Below the pieces are notes generated by a model. That model was not told the DNA's origin. It made no database searches and was given only the letters and a program-made list of their open reading frames with translations. Shown here piece after piece: positions 15,235-24,044 of a DNA stretch of 64,000 nt. The stretch is taken from contig JAQBQL010000243.1 of NCBI GenBank assembly GCA_028287035.1, positions 134,704 to 198,703 on the forward strand, read 5' to 3'. Numbering within the stretch: the stretch's first letter is position 1; the number at the start of each line of letters is the position of its first letter. Source of the stretch: Labilithrix sp. (GTDB taxonomy: Bacteria > Myxococcota > Polyangia > Polyangiales > Polyangiaceae). A program made the translations under genes and the position numbers.

Positions 15235-16185
15235 CTATCTAACGGAAGTCCAGCCGCTGTGCTCTCGTGCAGAATCTCTGTCAGGCATCGCTTGTACGAC
15301 GTCGTGCAACAGACTTTTCGCCCGCGAAACGAACGGTCGATCCTGGATGAGGTGAGCCCGGCCCCCCGCAAGCGCAACCGCCTCCGGGTCTGGAAGGAAC
15401 TCGAACTGCGACATCTCCCATACGGCTCCGAACATATCCGCGAGGCTCAGCGTCACGCGTGCGAACTCGTCGAACCGGAACTGAGTCGTAAGCAGCGCGT
15501 TCTTACCGCCGACGGTGCCAACGAAGTCAGAGTGTCCAGCGAAGCCGAGGTGAGCATTCTTGCTAAGAAACCCATATAACCTTTTTGCCTCTGGACACAG
15601 TCGACACAGGTCCGAAACGCACTTCGTCGTCTGGATCTTCGCCAACGAAGGGACGTCATCGAACTTCGACGCAGCGCATGCCCACCCCAACTGCTCGAGG
15701 ATATGCCTACTCACGGCGTGACCCTCGTACCGGTGGCCGAGCTTGTAGAGCAGGTGCGCGCAGAAGAAGCTGTGCGGCAAGCGCTCGAGTGCGACTGATG
15801 CAGCGAACGCCCCAACTGATGGGTCAGGCATTCCATCGGTACGCAGCTTCCGGAGCGCGGCGAACACGTAGCGCTTTGCGCCGCGATACACAGTCACATA
15901 GCGCGCCGCCGCCAGCTCGTACGGACCGAGCTCACGCGGACGACGGAACGGATCAATGTACTTCCGCTTCGCGTAATCGATGCTGCGCAATCCTAATTGG
16001 CGCGCGATGAGCGCCGCCGCGACGGGTTCTTCGAGTTCGTCGACTTCCGATCGGGCGACGAGCACCTGCCCCATCACGGGCACGAAGTCCTCCAGCACCG
16101 CGTGAACCGGTCCAAACTGGCTATCCAGCTCCGAAGCATCTGAGGCTGCGGCCGCGCGTCCACGCCCTCGGTTGCGAACGACCAT
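15235..16185 (-). CDS. Hypothetical protein, DUF5677-like
   Basis: A 316-aa soluble protein with a basic, Ala-rich N-terminus and a mainly helical body. Segments such as PHSFFCAHLLYKLGHRYEGH, KCVSDLCRLCPEAKRLYGFL, KNAHLGFAGHSDFV and VTLSLADMFGAVWEMSQFEF recall DUF5677-type proteins, which are found in accessory regions and have been connected with defence islands, but the match is by eye. The gene is less GC-rich than its neighbours (for example CTAAGAAACCCATATAACC near the middle), which points to recent acquisition. It stands alone between a LysR gene and an AraC gene, with no linked nuclease or toxin. The function is unknown. Confidence 0.6.
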   Translation of the reverse strand: MVVRNRGRGRAAAASDASELDSQFGPVHAVLEDFVPVMGQVLVARSEVDELEEPVAAALIARQLGLRSIDYAKRKYIDPFRRPRELGPYELAAARYVTVYRGAKRYVFAALRKLRTDGMPDPSVGAFAASVALERLPHSFFCAHLLYKLGHRYEGHAVSRHILEQLGWACAASKFDDVPSLAKIQTTKCVSDLCRLCPEAKRLYGFLSKNAHLGFAGHSDFVGTVGGKNALLTTQFRFDEFARVTLSLADMFGAVWEMSQFEFLPDPEAVALAGGRAHLIQDRPFVSRAKSLLHDVVQAMPDRDSAREHSGWTSVR

Positions 16186-16194
16186 CCGTCGATC

Positions 16195-16335
16195 CTAGCT
16201 GAACGAGCTCAGCTCACCGTCTTTCCAGCTGCTCACGGGGCGACGTCCGGCCGGGAGCTTCGGGATCCGGCACGGCGCGCAAGGGAGCGCCGACCCGACC
16301 CGCTCCTCGCGACCGGCACCCGTCGTGACCCAGGC
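16195..16335 (-). pseudogene. DUF3565 domain fragment
   Basis: About 45 residues read AWVTTGAGREERVGSALPCA, PCRIPKLPAG and a short unrelated tail. They match the C-terminal half of a DUF3565 domain and are close, also at DNA level, to the intact copy in the hemerythrin-fusion gene at 23.4 kb. The Cys-Gly-His part that should precede is scrambled and no start is present. The rest of the 339-bp stretch 16186-16524 shows nothing else of note except the promoter region of the AraC gene. Confidence 0.5.
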
Positions 16336-16524
16336 CCTCCTCGCGATCGCGCACGAACGCGAAGGGCGTCGAAGCCCGCAGCGCTCCTCGACGACAGAGC
16401 GGAGGCGCGCCTCGATCGGGTCTCCGAACGCGAGCAGGTGGACATCGCGCGTCGGCCGGTTGCCCCGTACCTTTGCGCGTGCCGGGTGCCTGGCGTTCGC
16501 CGCCTCGCCTGCCACAGTGCAGCC

Positions 16525-17391
16525 ATGGACCTCCGCCCCATCGCGGTCGAACGCCAGAGTCGACCTCCCGCGACCGCTCGCGACGGGCACGCGCGGACCA
16601 CGCATGGGCGCGCCACGCAGCCGCCGACGACACACACGAATGCGACCCTCGCCATCTACACGGCGGGGCGGTCGCGTGTGCAGCTCAATGGCGAGTGGGA
16701 CGTCGGCGCAGGTGACGTCCTGGTCGTGCCCGCAGGGGCGCAGCATCGGCTCCTCGAGTCGCGTGAGGCGGAGCTCTGGCGGCTGACGTTCTCCGTCCCC
16801 TGTCTCGCGCCGAGCACTGCCGAATCCTTGTTCGAGCCCTTCGAGCGTGTTCGTGACGGCGCGTGCGCGGTCGCTCGAGTTCGCTCGTCGCGGCAGGACC
16901 ACCTCGAGAGGCTCCTCGTCGAGCTCGAGCGCGTGGGCCGCGAGCGACGAGGAGCGGGCGACGTGGTCGAGTCCGTCGAGCGCAGCCTGCTAACGCTCGT
17001 CCTCGCCGAGATCGACGAGGCGACGGGCGCCGTCCAAACGCCGCGAGCTCCCGAGGGGGGCGTTGTCGCGCGCGCGTTGCGCGTCATCGAGCGCCGGTGC
17101 CTCGGCCCGCTCGGCCTCCGCGACGTCGCCGCCGCCGTGCAACGAAGCCCCGCGCACGTGACCACCGCCCTCACCCGCGCAACCGGATGCAGCGCCGTGC
17201 AATGGATCGTCACCGGACGCATGGCCGAGGCCCGTCGCCTCCTGATCCACTCCGACGCCAGCATCGAGACGATTACCGAGCGCGTGGGATATGCCGATTC
17301 GACCCACTTCATCCGGATGTTCCGACGCGAGCACGGCACGACACCCGCGGCGTGGCGCGCCGCGCAGGCGCTCAGCTCTTCACACACGTGA
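16525..17391 (+). CDS. AraC-family transcriptional regulator
   Basis: A 288-aa regulator with an N-terminal cupin sensor ([40 protein letters not shown]) and a C-terminal AraC double helix-turn-helix (about 190-285: [20 protein letters not shown], then [35 protein letters not shown]). The second helix-turn-helix matches the AraC signature very well. The ATG at 16525 is preferred over a start 87 bp upstream because that extension runs into the DUF3565 remnant. Its last 20 bp overlap the end of the convergent methyltransferase gene. The inducer and targets are unknown. Confidence 0.9.
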   Translation: MDLRPIAVERQSRPPATARDGHARTTHGRATQPPTTHTNATLAIYTAGRSRVQLNGEWDVGAGDVLVVPAGAQHRLLESREAELWRLTFSVPCLAPSTAESLFEPFERVRDGACAVARVRSSRQDHLERLLVELERVGRERRGAGDVVESVERSLLTLVLAEIDEATGAVQTPRAPEGGVVARALRVIERRCLGPLGLRDVAAAVQRSPAHVTTALTRATGCSAVQWIVTGRMAEARRLLIHSDASIETITERVGYADSTHFIRMFRREHGTTPAAWRAAQALSSSHT

Positions 17392-17992
17392 CGTTGTAGA
17401 AGGGATACGAGAAGCTCTCCGACACCGGCTCGTCGATCTCGGAGACCTCGGTGATGCCGTAGGCCCCGAATTCACGAGTAACCGAAGCCGCGTCGTAGAA
17501 GAACATCGGCAGCCCAGGCGCGCGCTCGTACCAGTCCTCGCCGAGCTTCGGGCCCTGCCCGTACATGGGCGCCTTCTTGGAGATGACGGTGAAGATCATC
17601 GACCCGCCCGGCCCGAGCTGGCGATCGCAATCGGCGATGAGCTTGGCGCGCCCCGGTGCATCGAGCAGATACACGAGTCCGTAGCAGAACACGCCGTCGT
17701 AAACGCGGTCGTCGAACGGCATGTCGAGGACCGATCCGTGGTGGATGGGAAACGTGAGACCGAGCTCCGAGCGAGCGAGAGCGATCGCCGACGCGGAGAT
17801 CTCGATGCCCGTGACCGACATGCCACGATCCACGAAGGGCTTCGCATTGCGGCCGTAGCCCACCCCCGGGATCAAGATGTCGCGGGCGCCCCGCGCAACG
17901 AAGTAGTCGCGCGCGAGCACGGCGGAGAGCGTCGGCGCCTCGCCCCACATCAGCTGCTTCTCGGCGAAGACGGATTCCCAGAGCTCGGTCAT
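17372..17992 (-). CDS. Class I SAM-dependent methyltransferase
   Basis: A 206-aa methyltransferase. Motif I is [20 protein letters not shown] (38-57), followed by [16 protein letters not shown], in which the Glu binds the SAM ribose. [20 protein letters not shown] is motif II/III and [14 protein letters not shown] motif IV. The motif-I glycines (GVGYG) and the [17 protein letters not shown] start resemble the thiopurine/TehB-like group of small-molecule methyltransferases. The 3' end overlaps the AraC gene tail by 20 bp. No substrate can be assigned; tellurite or small thiol/halide acceptors are typical of the broader group. Confidence 0.85.
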   Translation of the reverse strand: MTELWESVFAEKQLMWGEAPTLSAVLARDYFVARGARDILIPGVGYGRNAKPFVDRGMSVTGIEISASAIALARSELGLTFPIHHGSVLDMPFDDRVYDGVFCYGLVYLLDAPGRAKLIADCDRQLGPGGSMIFTVISKKAPMYGQGPKLGEDWYERAPGLPMFFYDAASVTREFGAYGITEVSEIDEPVSESFSYPFYNVTCVKS

Positions 17993-18134
17993 GCCCCCAT
18001 CTGTAGCCCTCGGGCGCCGCGCGCAACAGGGCGCAGGCTTCGATCCGATCGGCGATTCTTTCGGTCTCGACGGCAGCCCGCCCATGTGACGCAACGGCAC
18101 TTCGCGGCCGTTCACGGAGTGAGCAGCGCGCGCG

Positions 18135-18596
18135 TCAGCTCCCGCTGGGCATCGCGAGGCACGTCACGCGCGTCACCTCGTGCCGATAGGCGAAGAGGCG
18201 TTCGAGCTGGCGGCGCGCGATCGCGGCGCCGAATATCCGGCCGAGCGCGCCGAGCGGGAGCTCGTAGTCGACCTCGTCGACGAGCGTGCTCGCGTTCTCA
18301 CCCTGGGGAGTCACGGTGTGGACGTGGCGCCATTTCGCAAAAGGCCCCTCGACCATCTCGTCGGCGAACATGCGACCGGGTTCGTAGGCGACGTGCTTCG
18401 CGACGATGCGCTGCCAGAGCGGACCGATGCGCGCTCGCAGGATCACCACGGTTCCGACCGCGAGGGACGTCGGCGGCTGGAGGATCTCGGTCTTCTGCCA
18501 CGGAGGGCTGAGGAGCGAAAAGGCGTCCGGTCGCTCGTGGAAGGCCCACAGCGTCGCCGCGGGTACGGGGAACGTCGTCTCTTTGCGGAACTTCAT
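18135..18596 (-). CDS. SRPBCC (START/Bet v1-like) ligand-binding protein
   Basis: A 153-aa single-domain SRPBCC protein. [20 protein letters not shown] and [14 protein letters not shown] are the start of the family's first strand and helix, [20 protein letters not shown] is the central sheet, and [17 protein letters not shown] the long C-terminal helix that closes the hydrophobic pocket. Relatives are cyclase/coenzyme-Q-binding proteins that carry lipids or polyketides. The gene is divergent from the VOC protein gene across 64 bp. The ligand is unknown. Confidence 0.85.
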   Translation of the reverse strand: MKFRKETTFPVPAATLWAFHERPDAFSLLSPPWQKTEILQPPTSLAVGTVVILRARIGPLWQRIVAKHVAYEPGRMFADEMVEGPFAKWRHVHTVTPQGENASTLVDEVDYELPLGALGRIFGAAIARRQLERLFAYRHEVTRVTCLAMPSGS

Positions 18597-18660
18597 GCGG
18601 ACCGCCTCTAGCTATACACGCCGGGTTGCTTCCGCGGCGCAGTCCGACGAGACTTTGCGC

Positions 18661-19437
18661 ATGCGTAACCCCGAAGGCACGCCGATCTGGTACGAGCTCC
18701 TGACCAACGACTCGAAGGCGTCGACCGCCTTCTACGAGAGCGTCATCGGCTGGAAGGTGCCGCCCCCGGCGCCGGGCAGCCCGCACGGTTATCAGATGAT
18801 CGACGCGGCCGGCGTTCACCTCGGCGGCATGATGCAGCTCACGGACGACATGAAGAAGAACGGCGCGAAGCCCACGTGGCTGTTCTACGTCGGCGTGGAC
18901 GACGTCGACGCGGCCGCCAAGAAGGCGGAAGCAGCCGGCGGAACGTTGCTGATGCAACCCTTCGACATCCCCGGTGCAGGTCGCGCCGCGATGGTCGCCG
19001 ACCCGCAGGGAATTCCCTTCTACGTCATGCGCGGCTCGACCGACGACACGAGCACCGCGTTCGAGCGCACCGGGCTGGGCAAGTGCAACTGGCACGAGCT
19101 CGCGACCCCGGATCAGGCCTCGGCGAACGCGTTCTATGCGGCGCTCCTCGGCTGGACGTACCCGGACAAGATGCCCATGGGCGAGGCCGGTGACTACGTG
19201 TTCGTCGCCGTTGGCGACCATCGCATGGGCGCGACGATGAAGCAGGGAGACAAGCAGTCGAAGGGCTGGACGTTCTACTTCCGCGTTCCCGACATCGACG
19301 CGGCGGTCGAGAAGGTGAAAGCGGGCGGCGGCCAGGTGCATGCGGGCCCGATGGACGTGCCGGGCGGCGACCGCGTCATCGTCGCGAGCGACCCGGAAGG
19401 TGTGCGCTTCGGCGTTGCCGCGCCGGGCAAGGCGTGA
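18661..19437 (+). CDS. VOC-family protein with two glyoxalase-like domains
   Basis: A 258-aa protein with two tandem VOC (glyoxalase/bleomycin-resistance) repeats. Repeat one is about 8-125 (GTPIWYELLTNDSKASTAFY, ... ADPQGIPFYVMRG). Repeat two is about 138-255 (NWHELATPDQASANAFYAAL, ... SDPEGVRFGVAAP). The repeats share the WxEL(L/A)T-D-x-AxxAFY opening, which shows an internal duplication. Potential metal ligands H/E are partly conserved, so metal binding is unsettled. The family includes lyases, dioxygenases and antibiotic-binding proteins. It is followed 7 bp later by a membrane-anchored protein gene, probably co-transcribed. Confidence 0.9.
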   Translation: MRNPEGTPIWYELLTNDSKASTAFYESVIGWKVPPPAPGSPHGYQMIDAAGVHLGGMMQLTDDMKKNGAKPTWLFYVGVDDVDAAAKKAEAAGGTLLMQPFDIPGAGRAAMVADPQGIPFYVMRGSTDDTSTAFERTGLGKCNWHELATPDQASANAFYAALLGWTYPDKMPMGEAGDYVFVAVGDHRMGATMKQGDKQSKGWTFYFRVPDIDAAVEKVKAGGGQVHAGPMDVPGGDRVIVASDPEGVRFGVAAPGKA

Positions 19438-19444
19438 CGAGGAG

Positions 19445-20122
19445 ATGGAGCCGAGACGAAGGTGGGGAACCGCGCTCGTCGTCGCGGCGTTGATCGCGTT
19501 CGGCGGCCTCGGCGCAGCGTACCTCTGGAAGGAGTGGCAGGCGCAGAGCGGCCAGGACCACGAGGACGCCGCGGTCGTCGACGCCTCCGCCGACGCTCGG
19601 GTCGCTCGCCGCAAGACGAAACCGAAGCCCGGCAAGCGGGGGGCGCGCGCCGGCAGGCCCCGCGTCGGCGGCGGCCACATCAGCACCGACCCGAGCGGCG
19701 GCACGGGTACCGGAGGCGGCAACGTCGGTGCGGACGACAACGGGAGCGCCGATGACGATGACGGACCCGACGAGCCGCCCGCGCCCCCGCCGTTCCGCGG
19801 TCGCGGCCCGGCCGGGCCGACCTACGAGGCCGCCCTCGCCTCGAACAACCAGGAGGTCACGATCGGCAAGCAGGGCCCCGCGGACCTCAGCGACGCGCAG
19901 CTGTCGGGACCGATGCGGAGCGGCGCCTTCGTGGGCGAGTGCGGAGCCCCCGAAAGCATGAAGGTGACAGTGAAGGTCGCCATCAAGTCGGGCCGCGCCG
20001 CCGGCGTCAGCGTCTCGACGAGCCCGCCCGATCCGGACGTGGCGGGCTGCATCGATCGTTACGTGCGCACGTTCTCCTGGCCTTCGAGCCCCAAGATGGA
20101 CTCGTTCACGTCGACGTACTGA
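19445..20122 (+). CDS. Membrane-anchored protein with AgmX-like C-terminal domain
   Basis: A 225-aa protein anchored by one helix near the N-terminus (WGTALVVAALIAFGGLGAAYL, 7-27). A long linker follows, rich in Gly/Asp/Lys/Pro and probably periplasmic (GTGTGGGNVGADDNGSADDD region). The C-terminal ~75 residues (GAFVGECGAPESMKVTVKVA, IKSGRAAGVSVST, VAGCIDRYVRTFSWPSSPKM) have the two-Cys layout of the AgmX/PglI-type C-terminal domain frequent in myxobacterial envelope proteins. It begins 7 bp after the VOC gene. The role is unknown; AgmX itself is linked to gliding. Confidence 0.75.
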   Translation: MEPRRRWGTALVVAALIAFGGLGAAYLWKEWQAQSGQDHEDAAVVDASADARVARRKTKPKPGKRGARAGRPRVGGGHISTDPSGGTGTGGGNVGADDNGSADDDDGPDEPPAPPPFRGRGPAGPTYEAALASNNQEVTIGKQGPADLSDAQLSGPMRSGAFVGECGAPESMKVTVKVAIKSGRAAGVSVSTSPPDPDVAGCIDRYVRTFSWPSSPKMDSFTSTY

Positions 20123-20143
20123 AGGGCAACGCGGCGCGCCCTC

Positions 20144-20941
20144 TCAGCTCGCGTCGGGCGCGTCGAGGAACTGTGCGACGAGGCGGCTGGTCAGCTCCGG
20201 GTCATGGCTCTTCGGGCTCATGATCTCGCCCAGGTAGTCGCCGTGGCCGCCGGGGAGGACGACGAGGCGCGCGTGCGGCAGGAGCCGCGTGAGCTCGACG
20301 GCGTGCTCCAGCGTCGGGACGTCGCGATCGCCGAGGAGTACGAGCGTGGGCGCGTGGACCGACCTCACCGCCGGGTCGGGGATCTCGACGAAGTGCAGCA
20401 TGCGCTCGAGATCCTTGTCGTGCATCGTGCGGAGCTTCTGCGGATCCGGGGTCACCGCCAGGAAGTCCGCCTTGAGCGGCTCGGGCATGTTCGCGAACGT
20501 CGCCGCCGCCATGAATTGCCAGAACTCGGGCGCTGCCCCGCTTCGCTTGGTCATGGACGACGCGAAGACGAGCTTCCGGACCACGTCGGGGTGCCGGATG
20601 GCGAGCTCCATTGCGACGCTCGCGCCGTTGCTGAATCCCATCACATCGGCCTTTTCGATATCCAGCTGCCGGAGGAGCACCGCGACGTCATCGGCCGACG
20701 TGTCGAAGCGGATCGGCCCCTCGCGGTCGGTCGTACGACCATGGCCCTGCTCCTCGACCGCCACCACCCGTCGGTGCTGGGCGAAGAGCGGGAGTATCCG
20801 GCCGTAGGTCGACTCGATGGTCGAGCCGCCGCCGTGGAGGAGCACGAGCGGCGTACCCGTGCCGGGCCCGTGAATCTCGTAGTACATGCTGATTCCGTTC
20901 ACGGACGCGTGACCGGCAATTCGCTCTTCGTTGTTCGTCAT
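20144..20941 (-). CDS. Alpha/beta hydrolase
   Basis: A 265-aa alpha/beta-hydrolase fold enzyme. The oxyanion loop PLVLLHGGGSTIEST is at about 30-44, and the nucleophile elbow GFSNGAS (catalytic Ser after GF, about 102-108) follows in ADVMGFSNGASVAMELAIRH. The acid lies in LVLLGDRDVPTLEHA and the catalytic His in VVLPGGHGDYLG. The N-terminus (MTNNEERIAGHASVNGISMY) has the typical cytosolic start with no signal peptide. The ATG shares its last base with the stop codon of the upstream ECF sigma gene (ATGA), giving translational coupling. The substrate is unknown. Confidence 0.9.
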   Translation of the reverse strand: MTNNEERIAGHASVNGISMYYEIHGPGTGTPLVLLHGGGSTIESTYGRILPLFAQHRRVVAVEEQGHGRTTDREGPIRFDTSADDVAVLLRQLDIEKADVMGFSNGASVAMELAIRHPDVVRKLVFASSMTKRSGAAPEFWQFMAAATFANMPEPLKADFLAVTPDPQKLRTMHDKDLERMLHFVEIPDPAVRSVHAPTLVLLGDRDVPTLEHAVELTRLLPHARLVVLPGGHGDYLGEIMSPKSHDPELTSRLVAQFLDAPDAS

Positions 20942-21939
20942 CACAGCCACCACCGATATCCGTTCGGCCTGGACGGGAGGCCGAGCTCGCCACAAACGTC
21001 GGCGACGAAGTCCGGAGTGAAGAAGTAATTCCGCAGCAAGGCGACGCGATCGCCGTCGACGTCGACGCGCGAGATCGCCCGCACCGCTTCCCCGTCGGCG
21101 TGCTCATAGAAGTGGACGAAGAGCCACTCACCGCGGTGCCACCGCGCCTCGATGCGCGGCGCATCGGGTCGAACGCCCAGCATGAAGCGCGCGTCCATGC
21201 CGCCGGCGACGTCGGCCGTCGCCATTCGTTTCACGCCGAAGAGCATCCCGTGGAGCACGGTGCGCCGAGCCGCCTCCGGTCCGTACTGCGTGGTCGCGCC
21301 GACCACCTCGACCGCGCTCGTGTCGAGGAGCAGTGCGGTGAGCCGGTCGATGTCGCCGGCGTTGAACGCCGCGACGAAGCCGTCGATCACGGCCGGCGCG
21401 GGCGGCGGCACCTCCTCCGCGAATGCCGGCGCGACGAGCTTTCCTCGCGCGCGATGGAGGGCCGACTTCACCGTGCCCACCGTCGTCGACAACGCGGTCG
21501 CGATCTCGCCGAGCGACAGGTCGAAGGCATCCTTCAGGACGACCGCGGCGCGCTCCTGGGGTGACAGTGCTCCGAGGAGCGTTCCCGCCGCTTCACGCGC
21601 TCCCAGGTGATCGACCGCTGGCACGGCCTCGGGCTCGCGGTCCTCGAGCGGCTGCTCACGCCGGAGCCTCCTCGCGCGATCGATCCACAGGTTCGACGTC
21701 ACGCGGAAGAGCCATGCGCGCGGATTCTCGGGCGGCGCTCCCATCTGACCGAGGGTCACGAAGGCCCGCGCGAGTGCGTCCTGCGCGAGATCTTCGGCGT
21801 CCCAGGGGCTCCGCGTGAGGTGCCGGCAGTAGCGATAGAGCTCGGGTCGAAGCGGCTCGTAGGTGTCGAGGAATCGATGCCACGATCCACGAACCACCTG
21901 CGGCAGCTCGCTCTCGGAAGGCTCGAAAGGCTTGTTCAT
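20941..21939 (-). CDS. ECF sigma factor with C-terminal SnoaL-like domain
   Basis: A 332-aa sigma factor. Region 2 is at about 25-95 (YEPLRPELYRYCRHLTRSPW, DAEDLAQDALARAFVTLGQM, RAWLFRVTSNLWIDRARRLR). Region 4 is at about 120-168 (ALSPQERAAVVLKDAFDLSL, GEIATALSTTVGTVKSALHR). A SnoaL/NTF2-like domain forms the rest (VIDGFVAAFNAGDIDRLTAL to the C-terminus). It differs in sequence from the sigma factor at 8.5 kb but shares the same plan. The stop codon overlaps the start of the alpha/beta hydrolase gene, so the pair is an operon. The C-terminal domain presumably replaces an anti-sigma factor. Confidence 0.85.
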   Translation of the reverse strand: MNKPFEPSESELPQVVRGSWHRFLDTYEPLRPELYRYCRHLTRSPWDAEDLAQDALARAFVTLGQMGAPPENPRAWLFRVTSNLWIDRARRLRREQPLEDREPEAVPAVDHLGAREAAGTLLGALSPQERAAVVLKDAFDLSLGEIATALSTTVGTVKSALHRARGKLVAPAFAEEVPPPAPAVIDGFVAAFNAGDIDRLTALLLDTSAVEVVGATTQYGPEAARRTVLHGMLFGVKRMATADVAGGMDARFMLGVRPDAPRIEARWHRGEWLFVHFYEHADGEAVRAISRVDVDGDRVALLRNYFFTPDFVADVCGELGLPSRPNGYRWWL

Positions 21940-22044
21940 GGGGGCTAGACGAACGGCGGAACGCGAAGGATAGCAAGCTCGCGATGCGACCGTGATCTCT
22001 CCGGTCGAGCAGGGTGAGTGCTACGGTCACTGGTCCCTGCCCTC

Positions 22045-23037
22045 ATGAACGACATCGATCCCGTCGTCACCTTCAGAACCGGCTTTGCCGGCTCGCGGCG
22101 CGCCATCTGTCTCTCGGGGGCGATCGACGCCTTCGACGCGAAGGAGCCGTACACGCGCCTCATCATGTACAGCGAGAACGCTCCAGATCTCTGGGTGTTC
22201 AACGAGCACTTCCGCGTCTTTCCCTCGGTGTGCCTCTGGCACGATCCGGCGACACCCGGTTTGCGGGTATTCGCGGCCCTCTCCGAAGAGGGCGCAGTCG
22301 GGCTGATGTTTCCAGAGATGATCGTCGAGCAGATCCCCGATGCCGGACCGCGCCACGAGTCATCGAAGGGATACGGCTACCTGAACGCCATGCGCCAGAT
22401 CGGCGACCATCTCTACGCCTGCGGCTTCGCGGGCCAGGTCTACAAGCGGAGCGGCCCGGACCACTGGATCCACTTCGACGAGGGCTTGCTCCAGGAGGGC
22501 GTCGAGGCCGAGGGCAAGTACTTCATCCAGGCGATCGATGGTCCGAACGAGCAGAGCATCTACGTGGCCGGCTCCGAGTATCTCGCCGGATCGCCGGGAC
22601 GGGCGGATCACTGGAACGGCGTCGGGTGGACGCGTCTCGAGCTTCCGCGCGCAACCGGCCGGATCACCAACATCTTCGTGGAGTCGCCGGAGCGGATCTG
22701 GATGTGCGGGAGTGGCGGCACGCTCATCACCGGCAACGCAAGGGACGGCTTCACGACCGTGGGCCAGCTCGGCGCCTCCACGCTATTTCTCTCGATGACC
22801 AGGTTCGGGGATCGGTACTATCTCGCCTCCAACGTTGGACTGTTCTCGATGGATCCGAACGAACCGGAGCCCACGGTCCGAGAGGTTCGAACGGGTCTCC
22901 AGCCCGAGCTCGTGGATGCCAATGTCGTGCAGGTCGCCGACGACGTGCTCTGGTCGATGGGACCCAAGGACATCGCACGCTTCGACGGCACGACGTGGGT
23001 GCGCATTCCTCATCCCGACAATCCGCCGATCGCGTAG
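22045..23037 (+). CDS. Hypothetical protein with WD/Kelch-like repeat pattern
   Basis: A 330-aa soluble protein. From about residue 115 on it shows repeated strands of the kind seen in beta-propellers (MRQIGDHLYACGFAGQVYKR, EQSIYVAGSEYLAG, ERIWMCGSGGTLITGNARDG, DRYYLASNVGLFSMD, DVLWSMGPKDIARFDGTTWV). The N-terminal third (VVTFRTGFAGSRRAICLSGA) does not fit the repeats. No signal peptide or catalytic motif is visible. The ATG at 22045 is chosen for its normal N-terminus; an in-frame ATG-less extension upstream lacks support. It stands alone, divergent from the ECF operon. The function is not recognised. Confidence 0.65.
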   Translation: MNDIDPVVTFRTGFAGSRRAICLSGAIDAFDAKEPYTRLIMYSENAPDLWVFNEHFRVFPSVCLWHDPATPGLRVFAALSEEGAVGLMFPEMIVEQIPDAGPRHESSKGYGYLNAMRQIGDHLYACGFAGQVYKRSGPDHWIHFDEGLLQEGVEAEGKYFIQAIDGPNEQSIYVAGSEYLAGSPGRADHWNGVGWTRLELPRATGRITNIFVESPERIWMCGSGGTLITGNARDGFTTVGQLGASTLFLSMTRFGDRYYLASNVGLFSMDPNEPEPTVREVRTGLQPELVDANVVQVADDVLWSMGPKDIARFDGTTWVRIPHPDNPPIA

Positions 23038-23119
23038 GTGGGCGTGGCGGCCAGTAGCGCTGGTTGGAACGCGCTTCAACGACGGCCGATACCGGCCTTG
23101 CTCGATCTGCCGCTGCCCG

Positions 23120-24011
23120 TCAGGACGACACCTTGCTGAACCGCACGAAGAAGCGCGCGTCGTCCTCGGGCTGCACGTGGTGCGGGCGCTCCGGCGCGAT
23201 CACGCCGATGATGCCCGGATTCAGCACGATGGTCAGGTCTCCGTCGTCCTCGAGGACGTAGCCGACCCGGCCGTGCTCGACGACGATCTCACCCCACGTG
23301 CCGGCCTTGACCGTGTGGCTCCGCTTCAGGCCAGCGGGGACCGACACCCGGTCGAAGACCGGGGTCTGCTTGTACGGCGCCACGTCCGGCGGGAGCTTCG
23401 GCATCCGGCACAGCACGCAAGGGAGCGCCGACCCGATACGTCCCCGGCGACCAGCGGCGGTCGTGACCCAGGGCCGGCTCTCCAGCGGCGGCCGGTGCCG
23501 GACGTGCTGGGCGTGGCCACACGCGAGCTCGGCGACGAAGGCGCCGTCGTCGTCCTGGCGATAGCCGACGATCGCCGAGGGAGGCGACGCGCGGAGCGCA
23601 CCGGAGAGGCGCGCGAGCGTGTCGCTCCCGAGGTGCTCCTCCAGGGCCGGGAACCACTCCCCTTCCTCGAAGCGGACCGTGCTCCTCGAGCCGGGCGCCG
23701 AACGCCCCGCACTGCGCAGCGAGCGCGGAGGGCTCGAGCGACGTCACCATTGCCCGTAGCGCCTCGTGATCGCCGAGCACGCGAGCGGCCAGCGACGCGA
23801 GCGGCTCGCCATGGGCGCGGCTACGCGTCACGAGCTCGCGCTCCTCCACCGCGAAATGCGGGACGAGCTCCTCGGCGACGCGCCGCTGGAGGTCCGCCAT
23901 GAACCGCGCCGGCTCGCGCGGTTGCTCGGAGAACCCGCGAGCATCGCGCGCGAGCACGAGCGCGTGATGGTGATCGCGCGAGAGGGAGGCCAGGCCAGGG
24001 TGCCGCTTCAC
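23120..24011 (-). pseudogene. Hemerythrin-DUF3565-DUF1971 fusion, interrupted by a one-base frameshift
   Basis: From ATG 24011 an N-terminal hemerythrin HHE domain is read: MKRHPGLASLSRDHHHALVL, then HFAVEERELVTRSRAHGEPL, up to GARLEEH at about 23680. There one extra base (an additional G in the CACGGTCC run near 23677) shifts the frame. In the new frame coding goes on without a break: VRFEEGEWFPALEEHL completes the hemerythrin domain, and IVGYRQDDDGAFVAELACGH with QHVRHRPPLESRPW is a full DUF3565 zinc-finger-like domain. KLPPDVAPYKQTPVFDRVSV to the stop is a DUF1971 (TehB N-terminal-like cupin) domain ending RFFVRFSKVSS. No start codon lies between the three, so the intended product is one ~296-aa fusion. 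The gene is 33 bp downstream of a membrane protein gene on the same strand. It is either a sequencing/assembly error or a young pseudogene. Confidence 0.65.
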
Positions 24012-24044
24012 CGCGTGATGCTACGCCATCGGCGGATGGCCGGG

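Noticed and set aside
17372..17992. Calling the SAM methyltransferase tehB or tpmT
   Set aside because: The motifs fit the broad small-molecule group, but no residue seen here decides between tellurite, thiopurine or other acceptors.
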